Shown here one piece after another: positions 1-6,253 of a stretch of 7,509 bases of DNA; position 1 is the first letter of the stretch; every line of letters begins with the position of its first letter. Below the pieces are notes generated by a model that had not been told where the DNA came from, did no database searches, and was given only the letters and a program-made list of their open reading frames with translations. The position numbers were made by a program, and so were the translations under genes. Origin of the DNA: Noviherbaspirillum sp. (GTDB lineage: Bacteria > Pseudomonadota > Gammaproteobacteria > Burkholderiales > Burkholderiaceae); NCBI GenBank assembly GCA_028292785.1, contig JAQGLQ010000404.1:1-7509 (forward strand), given 5' to 3'.

Positions 1-692
1 ATCTCAAGGGCCGCCGCATCGGCGTTCCCGAATATCAGCTGACCGCGCTGGTGTGGGCGCGCGCGCTGCTGCAGGATGACTTTGGCGTGAAGCCGGAAGA
101 TGTGACCTGGGTGCGCGGCGGCATCGACGAACCCGGCCGTCCGGAAAAAATCAAGCTGAAGCTGCCTCCCGGCGTGCGCATGGAAGACGCGCCCGAAACC
201 GAAACCATCTCGAACATGCTCGACCGCGGCGAGATCGACGGCTTCATCGCACCGCGTCCGCCCAGCGCCCATGTGCTGAAGAATCCCAACGTGGGCTGGC
301 TGTTCGACGAACCGACCGCTGTGGCGAAAGACTACTACAAGCGCACCGGCGTGTTCCCGATCATGCACGTGGTCGGCATCCGCAAGGAACTGGCGGAGCT
401 GCATCCATGGCTCCCCGGCGCGGTGCTCATGGCTTTCGAACTCTCGAAGGAAGCCGCTCTCGAAAAGCTCGGCGATACCTCGGCCACCAAGGTCACTCTG
501 CCATTCGTCGAAGAGCAGCTGAAAGCGGCGCGCGACTCGATGGGCACGGACTACTGGTCCTATGGCGTCGCTCCGGCGCTGCGCACGCTCGAGACTTTCG
601 TGCGTCACCATTATTCGCAGGGATTGTCCGCGCGCCAGGTGACGGTCGAGGAATTGTTCCACCCCGCGACCTACGAGTCGTTCAAGATCTGA
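1..692 (+). CDS. 4,5-dihydroxyphthalate decarboxylase-like protein, 5'-truncated by the window edge
   Basis: The 3' part of a gene whose start lies left of the window; the frame begins at base 3 and gives 229 residues. Family members are about 330 residues, so roughly the first 100 are missing. Visible hallmarks are LKGRRIGVPEY at the left edge, GGIDEPGRPEK, a GEIDGFIAPRPPS stretch, YYKRTGVFPIMHVVGIRKEL, HPWLPG, and the C-terminal block with MGTDYWSYG, QGLSARQ and VEELFHP. These match the Pht5-type 4,5-dihydroxyphthalate decarboxylase family, whose fold resembles periplasmic solute-binding proteins. The reaction is removal of one carboxylate from 4,5-dihydroxyphthalate to give protocatechuate in the cytoplasm. 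The reductase and dihydrodiol dehydrogenase genes downstream supply preceding steps of the same route, which supports the assignment. Homologues may act on other dihydroxylated aromatic acids, so the exact substrate is inferred. No membrane segment is visible in the part present. Confidence 0.85.
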   Translation, partial: LKGRRIGVPEYQLTALVWARALLQDDFGVKPEDVTWVRGGIDEPGRPEKIKLKLPPGVRMEDAPETETISNMLDRGEIDGFIAPRPPSAHVLKNPNVGWLFDEPTAVAKDYYKRTGVFPIMHVVGIRKELAELHPWLPGAVLMAFELSKEAALEKLGDTSATKVTLPFVEEQLKAARDSMGTDYWSYGVAPALRTLETFVRHHYSQGLSARQVTVEELFHPATYESFKI

Positions 693-699
693 TCGCTCA

Positions 700-727
700 T
701 GCCGTTCCCGCCGCCGCGGGAACGGCA
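700..727 (+). repeat. Perfect 11-bp inverted repeat (stem-loop) between decarboxylase and reductase genes
   Basis: The arms TGCCGTTCCCG (700-710) and CGGGAACGGCA (717-727) are exact reverse complements around a 6-base loop. The hairpin starts 7 bases after the decarboxylase stop and ends well before the reductase ribosome binding site. It has no T-tract, so a classical intrinsic terminator is unlikely. It could be an mRNA-stabilising or processing hairpin that tunes expression of the two genes. The structure is seen directly; the role is inferred. Confidence 0.6.
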
Positions 728-765
728 GCGCGGAGCAGGCCAAGGCCGTTTCTGGAGATGATGAA

Positions 766-1734
766 ATGAATACCCAAGCAACTGATACGATGATGTCCTT
801 GCGTATCGCCAAGGCCTACGACGTGGCCGAGGGCATCCGCAGTTTCGAGCTGGTCAACCCCGATGGTTCCGACCTCCCGCCTTTTACGCCGGGATCGCAC
901 GTGAAGGTGAAAGTGCCCAACGGCGCCATCCGCAAATACTCGCTGTGCAACGACCCCAACGACCTGAGCCGCTACATCATTACCATCAAGCGCGATGCGC
1001 AGGGTCAGGGTGGTTCGGTCAGCCTGGTCGACGACGCGAAAGAGGGCGATATCCTGCCCACTTCGCTGCCCGATAACGCGTTTGCGCTGGTCGAGGATGC
1101 GGCCGGCTATATCTTCATCGCCGGCGGCATCGGCATCACGCCCATTCTGTCGATGATCCGCTCGTTCGGCGAACTGCCGCCGGCGCCGTGGAAGCTCTAC
1201 TATTTTTCACGCTCGCCCGAGACCACCGCGTTCCTCGATGTGCTGAGCGCCCCCGAGTACAGCGGCAAGGTGACCGTGCATCACGACTATGGCGACCCCG
1301 CGCAATCGTTCGACTTGTGGCCGGTCCTCGAGCGTCCGACCAGTGCGCATGTTTTCTGCTGCGGACCGCAAGGCCTGATGGATGCGGTGCGCGACATGTC
1401 CGGCCACTGGCCGCATTCGAATATTCACTTCGAGAGCTTCGTCGATGGCGACAAGCCGCGCGCCGACGACCAGCCATTTACCGTCAGACTCGCAAAGTCC
1501 GACAAGACTTTCGAAGTCCCGGTCGGCAAGTCGATCCTCTCGGTCCTGCATGAAGGCGGTTGCGACGTGGCTTCGTCCTGCGAAAGCGGCACCTGCGGCT
1601 CCTGCCGCACCGGCCTGATTTCGGGCGACGTCGATCATCGCGACATGGTGCTGATGCCCGAAGAGATGGAAACCCAGATCATGGTCTGCGTATCGCGCGC
1701 CAGGAATGGCGGCGAAATCGTGCTCGATCTGTAA
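766..1734 (+). CDS. Phthalate dioxygenase reductase-type oxidoreductase (FMN, NADH, plant-type 2Fe-2S)
   Basis: A 322-residue reductase, essentially the length of known phthalate dioxygenase reductases (about 320). It moves electrons from NADH through FMN to a [2Fe-2S] centre and on to a Rieske oxygenase. Domain order is the PDR/VanB one. An N-terminal flavin-binding barrel carries R56-K-Y-S59 (RxYS flavin motif). An NAD-binding domain follows, with AGGIGITP at 119-126 and CCGP at 198-201. A C-terminal ferredoxin domain has C272-x4-C277-x2-C280 and a fourth ligand C308. All four cluster cysteines and both nucleotide motifs are present, so it should be functional. The start at 766 is preceded by GGAGA at 754-758. 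ATG codons at residues 9-10 are less well placed. No oxygenase subunit lies in the window; its partner is probably upstream. The family also serves vanillate demethylases, so the phthalate assignment rests on the flanking genes. Confidence 0.9.
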   Translation: MNTQATDTMMSLRIAKAYDVAEGIRSFELVNPDGSDLPPFTPGSHVKVKVPNGAIRKYSLCNDPNDLSRYIITIKRDAQGQGGSVSLVDDAKEGDILPTSLPDNAFALVEDAAGYIFIAGGIGITPILSMIRSFGELPPAPWKLYYFSRSPETTAFLDVLSAPEYSGKVTVHHDYGDPAQSFDLWPVLERPTSAHVFCCGPQGLMDAVRDMSGHWPHSNIHFESFVDGDKPRADDQPFTVRLAKSDKTFEVPVGKSILSVLHEGGCDVASSCESGTCGSCRTGLISGDVDHRDMVLMPEEMETQIMVCVSRARNGGEIVLDL

Positions 1735-1767
1735 GCCGGCTATCGGCATTCATGCAAACCAACAAAC

Positions 1768-1772
1768 AGGAG
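1768..1772 (+). promoter_or_regulatory. Ribosome binding site that decides a GTG start
   Basis: AGGAG sits 6 bases before the GTG at 1779, an ideal Shine-Dalgarno spacing. The in-frame ATG at 1752 has no comparable site before it, and the residues between (QTNKQETA) look unlike the start of a Rossmann domain. The dehydrogenase is therefore taken to start at GTG 1779. Confidence 0.7.
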
Positions 1773-1778
1773 ACCGCC

Positions 1779-2984
1779 GTGCAAACGCGCCGTGTTCGTC
1801 TGGGAATCGCCGGCCTCGGCCGCGCATTCTCGCTCATGCTGCCGACGTTTCTGAAGGACACGCGGATTGAATTGGTCGCGGCCTGCGATCCGCGCGAAGA
1901 AGCGCGGGCGCAGTTCGCGCGCGATTTCGACGCGCCGGTATATGACAGCATCGAGCAGCTCGCCAGCGATCCGTCGGTGGAGGCGGTGTACATCGCCAGC
2001 CCGCACCAGTTCCACGCGGCCCACACCCGCATCGTCGCTGGCCGCGGCAAGCACGTGCTGGTCGAAAAGCCGATGGCGCTGTCGATGGCCGAATGCGACG
2101 ACATGATCGAATCGTGCGCCGCCGCCGGCGTGTTCCTGATCGTCGGCCACTGCCATAGCTTCGACTCGCCCTATCTGCAGGCGCGCGGCATTATCGGCAG
2201 CGGCGAGCTGGGCAGCGTGAAAATGATCCATGCGCTCAACTACACCGACTTTCTCTACCGTCCGCGGCGGCCCGAAGAGCTGATGACCGAGGAGGGCGGC
2301 GGCGTCGTGTTCAGCCAGGCGGCGCATCAGGTTGACGTGGTCCGCCTGCTGGCAGGCAGCCGCGCCACCCGCGTGCGCGCCGTGATGGGCGCCTGGGACT
2401 CGGCCAGGCCGACCGAAGGCGCTTACTCCGCCCTGGTATGGTTCGACGACGGCGTGTTCGCCTCGCTCACTTACAGCGGTTACGGGCACTTCGATTCCGA
2501 CGAGTGGTGCGGATGGACCGGAGAACTCGGTGCGCCGAAAAACCCCGACGACTATGGCGCGGCGCGCCGGCGTCTGGCCACCGTGCAATCGCCCGAGGAG
2601 GAAGCGCGTCTGAAGAATGCCGGCACCTATGGCGGCCCGGCGTACAAGCCGCCGGCGCGCGACGGTTCCGACATCGTGATGCACCAACATCAGCATTTCG
2701 GTCCGATCATCGTCTCCTGCGAGCGCGGCGATGTGCGCCCGCTGCCCGATTCGGTGCTGGTGTACGGCGACGCGAAGCGCGAACGGCGCGCTCTCGCGCC
2801 GCCAGCGGTGCCGCGTTTCGAAGTCATGGATGAGCTGTACGGCGCAGTGGTGTCCGGACAGCGCCCCATCCACGACGGCAAATGGGCCCGCGCCACACTT
2901 GAGATCTGCCTTGCGCTGCTGCGCTCGGGGCGCGAGCAATGCGACGTCACGCTGGAACGCCAGGTCGGACTGACCGACCGCTGA
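1779..2984 (+). CDS. Gfo/Idh/MocA-family dehydrogenase, phthalate 4,5-cis-dihydrodiol dehydrogenase-like
   Basis: A 401-residue NAD(P)-dependent oxidoreductase, expected to re-aromatise the cis-4,5-dihydrodiol of phthalate to 4,5-dihydroxyphthalate. The N-terminal Rossmann fold shows GIAGLG at 9-14 and an acidic D37 after the second strand. E96-K97-P98 is the family EKP motif with the catalytic lysine. The second domain has GGG at 173-175 followed by H183-Q-V-D186, the usual catalytic His region. The stretches [25 protein letters not shown] and [11 protein letters not shown] are typical of the Pht4/OphB-like branch rather than of sugar dehydrogenases. It starts 44 bases after the reductase stop, on the same strand, and is probably co-transcribed. 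The GTG start is chosen for its AGGAG; an ATG at 1752 would add 9 residues. The family assignment is firm and the exact substrate is inferred from the neighbours. Confidence 0.85.
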   Translation: MQTRRVRLGIAGLGRAFSLMLPTFLKDTRIELVAACDPREEARAQFARDFDAPVYDSIEQLASDPSVEAVYIASPHQFHAAHTRIVAGRGKHVLVEKPMALSMAECDDMIESCAAAGVFLIVGHCHSFDSPYLQARGIIGSGELGSVKMIHALNYTDFLYRPRRPEELMTEEGGGVVFSQAAHQVDVVRLLAGSRATRVRAVMGAWDSARPTEGAYSALVWFDDGVFASLTYSGYGHFDSDEWCGWTGELGAPKNPDDYGAARRRLATVQSPEEEARLKNAGTYGGPAYKPPARDGSDIVMHQHQHFGPIIVSCERGDVRPLPDSVLVYGDAKRERRALAPPAVPRFEVMDELYGAVVSGQRPIHDGKWARATLEICLALLRSGREQCDVTLERQVGLTDR

Positions 2985-3007
2985 CGAAGCCGGCCGGGCC
3001 AGCTTCG
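2985..3007 (+). repeat. GC-rich inverted repeat after the dehydrogenase gene
   Basis: CGAAGC (2985-2990) pairs with GCTTCG (3002-3007). After one mismatch, GGC/GCC can extend the stem inside. It begins directly after the TGA stop. No T-run follows, so it is at best a weak attenuator or a stabilising mRNA end, and the next gene may still be reached by read-through. Confidence 0.4.
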
Positions 3008-3050
3008 CGGCAGTCATGCGCGGAATAACGAGACAGGTAGCGACGCATTC

Positions 3051-4319
3051 ATGAACAAGACCGATTCGGCATCTCCCAAGGATTACCTGCCCGCGCGCGA
3101 AGCGATCGGCATTCTCGAGATCCGCGAGCAGACGCTGTATGCCTACGTCAGCCGAGGCTGGATTCGCAGCGTCACCCAGCCCGGCCGCAAGGACCGGCTT
3201 TACCTGCGTGAAGACGTGGAGAAGATGCGCCACCGTTCGCTGGCGCGCTCCGGCCACGGCGTGGTCGCCGCGTCCGCGATGTACTGGGGCGAGCCGATCA
3301 TCCCGACTTCGATCACCGAAATCACCCCGGCGGGTCCGCTGTATCGCGGTCATAACGCCATCGAGCTCGCGCGCGAAGGCGTCAGTTACGAAGCGGCGGC
3401 GGAACTGCTGTGGACCGGCGTGCGGCCTGAGGGCACGCCGCGCTGGCGCGCCAACGCCGCGCGCGTCGCCCGCGTGGTCAAGCTCGCCGGCGGCATTCCG
3501 GCGCCGCAGGCCAACGACCAGCTGATGGAAATGTTCGCGCTGTTCGCCTTGCAGCTCGGCATGTCGCGCGGCAGCGTGGAACGGCGCGTGCGCGAAGGCT
3601 CCACCTTCGATGCGGCGCGCGAACTGATCCAGACCTTCACCGGATGTTTCGGCTACATCTCGCCGCGCCGCAGCTTCATGCCGATGCGCAGCGGGCAGCC
3701 GATGGTCGAGGGCCTGATCGCGGCGCTCGGCATCGAGGACTCGGAGGAAAACCGCATCGCGCTGCAATCGATTCTGGTGCTGTTCGCCGACCACGAGTTG
3801 TCGCCGAGCGTGTTCTCGGCCCGCGTCACGGCCTCCACCGGCGGGTCGCTGCACAGCTGCGTCGCTTCGGCGGTATGCGCCAACACCGGCCTGCTCGTGG
3901 GCCGGCAGTACGACCAGATCGAAGACTTTCTCGCGCGCGCTTCGACCCGCTCGGTATTGGCGCGCCGCGCGCAGGAATGCCAGGAGCGCGGTGCGGCGGT
4001 GCCCGGCTTCGGCCATCCTTTTTATGTGGATGGCGATCCGCGGGCCTTGTTGCTGGTCGAACTCGCCAAGCAAAGAAAGAACCAGTCGAAGCGACTCGAA
4101 GCGATATACGGATTCATGGAAGATGCGCAGGCCGCGCTCGGTCTCCATCCGCGCCATGAGCTCGCGGTGATCACGCTGGCGATCGCGATGGACTTGCCGG
4201 CGCATAGCGCGGGAGCGCTGTTCTCCCTCGCGCGCACCGCGGGCTGGATTGCTCATGTGCAGGAACAGCGCGCGTCGGGGCTGATGCTGCGCCCGCGCGC
4301 AAAATTCATTCGCGATTAA
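3051..4319 (+). CDS. HTH-citrate synthase fusion with altered catalytic residues, candidate metabolite-sensing regulator
   Basis: A 422-residue two-domain protein. Residues about 12-62 form a MerR/excisionase-like winged helix (LPAREAIGIL, TLYAYVSRGWI, then a RLYLREDVEKM wing). Residues about 70-420 are a citrate synthase fold: FADHEL with H248, GFGH with H322, DPR with R331, ARTAGWIAH with R395, and RPR with R414. By eye against E. coli GltA these match the oxaloacetate ligands H229, H305, R314, R387 and R407. The catalytic His264 position is V283: the spacing from H248 is 35 residues with no gap, as in GltA. Asp362 is E370, 25 residues before R395, again as in GltA. Normal citrate synthesis therefore seems unlikely. 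A DNA-binding sensor of oxaloacetate, citrate or a related acid is inferred; an unusual lyase or synthase cannot be excluded. It lies 66 bases after the dehydrogenase with only a weak ribosome site (AGG at 3035-3037). Confidence 0.85.
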   Translation: MNKTDSASPKDYLPAREAIGILEIREQTLYAYVSRGWIRSVTQPGRKDRLYLREDVEKMRHRSLARSGHGVVAASAMYWGEPIIPTSITEITPAGPLYRGHNAIELAREGVSYEAAAELLWTGVRPEGTPRWRANAARVARVVKLAGGIPAPQANDQLMEMFALFALQLGMSRGSVERRVREGSTFDAARELIQTFTGCFGYISPRRSFMPMRSGQPMVEGLIAALGIEDSEENRIALQSILVLFADHELSPSVFSARVTASTGGSLHSCVASAVCANTGLLVGRQYDQIEDFLARASTRSVLARRAQECQERGAAVPGFGHPFYVDGDPRALLLVELAKQRKNQSKRLEAIYGFMEDAQAALGLHPRHELAVITLAIAMDLPAHSAGALFSLARTAGWIAHVQEQRASGLMLRPRAKFIRD

Positions 4320-4465
4320 CGATCGCGCCGACCGGAGATGACCGTCAACCATCCATGCCAACATGTCGTTCGAAATTCCGGGATGCGCAGCCGCCGGCCG
4401 CGCTATGATGCTGCTCTGCGCAGCAACGACGCCGCGCTCATCAAGATCCATTCACATCCAAGCGT
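4320..4465. promoter_or_regulatory. Intergenic region before the MarR gene, with a small inverted repeat
   Basis: This 146-base gap lies between the citrate synthase-like and MarR genes. TGCTGC (4409-4414) and GCAGCA (4420-4425) form a perfect 6-bp inverted repeat with a 5-base gap. TATGAT at 4404-4409 resembles a -10 box, but no matching -35 box is found 16-18 bases upstream. A second short repeat, CGCGAT/ATCGCG (4311-4316 and 4322-4327), brackets the citrate synthase stop codon. A MarR promoter and autoregulatory site here are plausible but weakly supported. Confidence 0.3.
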
Positions 4466-5014
4466 ATGAAATCCAATGAAGACACCCAGAGGATGCTCCG
4501 GCACTGGCGCGAGGCCGTGCCCAACGACCGGCTCGCGCACCTCGTCAAGGACGCCACCCGCGCTCTGGTGCGTGCGCTGCAGCTGCGCCTGAGCGAATAC
4601 TCCATATCCTTCGGCCATTGGACGTTTTTGCGCATCCTGTGGGAGACCGACGGATTGACGCAAAAGGAACTGAGCGAAGCCGCGGGGGTCATGGAGCCGA
4701 CCACCTTCGCCGCGGTCAAGGCGATGGAAGCGCTCGGGTACATCGAACGCAAGCAGCTTCCGGGCAACAAGAAAAAAGTGCATGTCTTCCTTACCGGGCA
4801 AGGACGTGCGCTCAAGAGCAAGCTGGTGCCGCTGGCCGAAGAAGTGAACAGCGTCAGCATCAACGGTATTTCCAACGATGAGATCGGGATCGCGCGAAAC
4901 GTACTGCTCGCGATCATCACCAATCTTGCCGAGGATGAAAAGAATGCGGGCTCGGAAAACCGGCGCATTCTGTCGACGCGTGAATTGTCGCGCTTGTTGA
5001 CAGAGGGGAGATAA
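4466..5014 (+). CDS. MarR-family transcriptional regulator
   Basis: A 182-residue protein with the MarR layout: N-terminal helices used for dimerisation (about 20-60, including FGHWTFLRILWE), a winged helix-turn-helix at about 63-95 (LTQKELSEAAG, then PTTFAAVKAMEALGYIERK), a wing around NKKKVHVFLT (101-110), and a long C-terminal helix with a basic tail. MarR proteins are dimeric, usually repressors released by small aromatic or phenolic ligands, and bind 16-20 bp AT-rich palindromes. Such palindromes occur just downstream, before the solute-binding protein gene, which is a plausible target. Position within an aromatic-acid cluster suggests a pathway metabolite as effector (inference). The ATG at 4466 has no clear Shine-Dalgarno; the ATG at residue 10 has a purine run directly adjacent to it, too close to work, so the first ATG is kept. 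Confidence 0.9.
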   Translation: MKSNEDTQRMLRHWREAVPNDRLAHLVKDATRALVRALQLRLSEYSISFGHWTFLRILWETDGLTQKELSEAAGVMEPTTFAAVKAMEALGYIERKQLPGNKKKVHVFLTGQGRALKSKLVPLAEEVNSVSINGISNDEIGIARNVLLAIITNLAEDEKNAGSENRRILSTRELSRLLTEGR

Positions 5015-5075
5015 GCCGGCAAGGTTCACTCGACCGCGGGCATGCGGGAGGGACGTTCCCTGCGGGACACTCACA

Positions 5076-5104
5076 TTGATTCAGCAATCAAGATTGATTC
5101 TTGA
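5076..5104. promoter_or_regulatory. Overlapping inverted repeats, candidate operator A
   Basis: Two overlapping inverted repeats lie upstream of the solute-binding protein gene. TTGATT (5076-5081) and AATCAA (5086-5091) are separated by 4 bases; TCAAGA (5088-5093) and TCTTGA (5099-5104) by 5. ATTGATTC also occurs as a direct repeat at 5075 and 5093, an 18-base offset close to two helical turns. This density suggests cooperative binding of a dimeric regulator at or just upstream of the -35 region. Which regulator binds is unknown. Confidence 0.45.
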
Positions 5105-5127
5105 ATCCAAATTAAATAATGTATAAA
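5101..5127 (+). promoter_or_regulatory. Candidate sigma70-like promoter of the solute-binding protein gene
   Basis: TTGAAT (5101-5106) and TATAAA (5122-5127) are separated by 15 bases, shorter than the ideal 17. They lie in the only AT-rich stretch of the window. The -35 overlaps repeat set A and the -10 overlaps the 20-bp palindrome, so the promoter would be strongly regulated. The leader would be about 60 bases. Neighbouring A/T hexamers make the exact -10 uncertain. Confidence 0.45.
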
Positions 5128-5143
5128 TTAGATATCTAATTTA
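5124..5143. promoter_or_regulatory. Perfect 20-bp AT-rich palindrome, candidate operator B
   Basis: The half-site TAAATTAGAT is followed immediately by its exact reverse complement, with no spacer and no mismatch. Size and composition fit a MarR-type operator, and a MarR gene ends 110 bases upstream. The palindrome overlaps the candidate -10 box and likely start point, a position typical of repression. The palindrome is seen directly; the bound protein is inferred. Confidence 0.6.
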
Positions 5144-5191
5144 ATAGGGCGCTTATTTAGAAAGCCCATACTTGCCAATCGAGGAAATTTC

Positions 5192-6175
5192 ATGCTGACC
5201 AAGCTCTTCAATTCAAAACGCCGCACTCTCGCGCTTGCCATCGCCGCCGCGATGGTGTTGCCGGGCGCCGCCCTCGCACAAGGTTCCAAGGGGCCGGTGC
5301 GCCTGGTGGTGCCGTACGCAGCGGGCGGTTTGCCCGACACGGTGGCACGCATGCTTGCGCAGCGCCTGACCGAGACCACGGGCAACCCGCACATCGTGGA
5401 TAACCGTCCGGGCGGCAACGGCGCGGTAGCCGCGGCCAACCTCGCGACGTCGCCCACCGACGGCGATACGCTGCTGGTGACGGACGGTTCGATGCTCACC
5501 ATCAACCCGCTGACCAACAAGAAGCTCCCTTACGATCCGGTAAATGGCTTCGTGCCGGTATCGCTGGTGGCCACGTCGCCGCTGTTCCTGGCAATCAACT
5601 CCAACGTCAAGGCCAATACCCTCGAGGAGTTCATTGCGCTCGCCAAGTCCAAGCCTGGCCAGTTGAACATCGGCTCGTCCGGCATCGGCAGCTCGCACCA
5701 CCTCACCGCCGAAGCGATGAAGGCAGGCCTCGGCATCTTCATGACGCACATTCCCTATCGCGGAAGCGGCGCCTCGGTGCCGGCGCTGGTGGGCAACCAG
5801 GTCGACGCGGTATTCTCCGCCTATCCGTCACTCGCGGCGTTCGCCAAGAACGGCCAGGTAAAAATCCTCGCCACCAACTCGCTGAAGCGTTCGTCGCTCG
5901 CACCGAACGTGCCGGCCTTGTCCGAGAAAATCCCGAACTTCGACTTTGCGGTGCAGGTCGTGGTGCTTGCACCCAAGGGCACGCCGAACGAAGCAGTCCA
6001 GCGCATCTCGGCCGAGATCGCCAAGCTCGCCAAGCGCCAGGATGTCATCGACAACATGAAGGTTGCCGGTATCGAGATGGTCGGCGGAGGTCCCGCTCAG
6101 GCAGCACAGTCGCTCGACGCCGAGCGCAAGCGCATGGCCGCGGCCGCCAAGGCCGCGAACCTGCAGCCGGAGTAA
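5192..6175 (+). CDS. Bug/TctC-family periplasmic solute-binding protein
   Basis: A 327-residue exported binding protein of the tripartite tricarboxylate transporter (TTT) type. A signal peptide is clear: basic N-region (KLFNSKRR), hydrophobic core, and ALA|Q cleavage after residue 29. The mature part has family hallmarks: LVVPYAAGGLPDTVARMLAQRL at about 38-59 (PYAAGG loop), VDNRPGGNG at 69-77, and IGSSGIGSSHHLTAEAMK in the middle. Such proteins bind carboxylates in the periplasm and hand them to a TctA/TctB-like permease, absent here. TphC of terephthalate-degrading Comamonas is a precedent for a Bug protein in a dicarboxylate cluster with the permease elsewhere. The ligand here is probably phthalate or an analogue (inference). 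Start 5192 follows GAGGAA at 5181-5186. The upstream region holds palindromes and a candidate promoter, so it is likely inducible separately from the enzyme genes. Confidence 0.92.
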   Translation: MLTKLFNSKRRTLALAIAAAMVLPGAALAQGSKGPVRLVVPYAAGGLPDTVARMLAQRLTETTGNPHIVDNRPGGNGAVAAANLATSPTDGDTLLVTDGSMLTINPLTNKKLPYDPVNGFVPVSLVATSPLFLAINSNVKANTLEEFIALAKSKPGQLNIGSSGIGSSHHLTAEAMKAGLGIFMTHIPYRGSGASVPALVGNQVDAVFSAYPSLAAFAKNGQVKILATNSLKRSSLAPNVPALSEKIPNFDFAVQVVVLAPKGTPNEAVQRISAEIAKLAKRQDVIDNMKVAGIEMVGGGPAQAAQSLDAERKRMAAAAKAANLQPE

Positions 6176-6184
6176 TACATCCGC

Positions 6185-6203
6185 CGGCGCCTCTCGGGCG
6201 CCG
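6185..6203 (+). repeat. Short GC-rich stem-loop after the solute-binding protein gene
   Basis: CGGCGCC (6185-6191) pairs with GGCGCCG (6197-6203) around a 5-base loop. It lies between the stop codon and the main terminator, with no T-run of its own. It may protect the transcript's 3' end or assist termination. Confidence 0.5.
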
Positions 6204-6214
6204 CTGCACCCCAA

Positions 6215-6253
6215 GGGAGGCCGCGATGCACATCGCGGCCTCCCTAATTTTTT
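6215..6253 (+). terminator. Strong intrinsic terminator between convergent genes
   Basis: Arms at 6215-6228 and 6231-6244 are exact reverse complements of 14 bases around CA, so in RNA about 12-13 pairs with a small loop. TAATTTTTT follows at 6245-6253. This is a textbook rho-independent terminator for the solute-binding protein transcript. The stop codon of the convergent MFS gene (6244-6246) abuts the stem. On the - strand the stem is followed only by a short T pair, so termination in that direction is weaker. Confidence 0.9.

Noticed and set aside
1560..1778. Extension of the dehydrogenase upstream to an ATG at 1560 or 1752.
   Set aside because: 1560 is deep inside the reductase gene. 1752 lacks a ribosome site, while GTG 1779 has AGGAG at ideal spacing and begins just before the Rossmann strand.
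2985..3007. An intrinsic terminator ending the catabolic operon.
   Set aside because: A stem is present but no T-run follows, so termination is not supported; it is listed only as an inverted repeat.
1740..4451. A 903-codon open frame on the - strand opposite the dehydrogenase and citrate synthase-like genes.
   Set aside because: It lies wholly over two genes with clear family motifs. Its product is rich in Arg, His and Ala with no recognisable domain, as expected for an antisense shadow in GC-rich DNA with strong third-position bias.
5049..5061. AGGGA/TCCCT stem after the MarR gene as a terminator.
   Set aside because: The stem is only 5 bp with a 3-base loop, and the downstream sequence is GC-rich without Ts.
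4403..5074. Open frames of 223 and 193 codons on the - strand over the MarR gene.
   Set aside because: Both mirror a clear MarR protein and show no domain features of their own.
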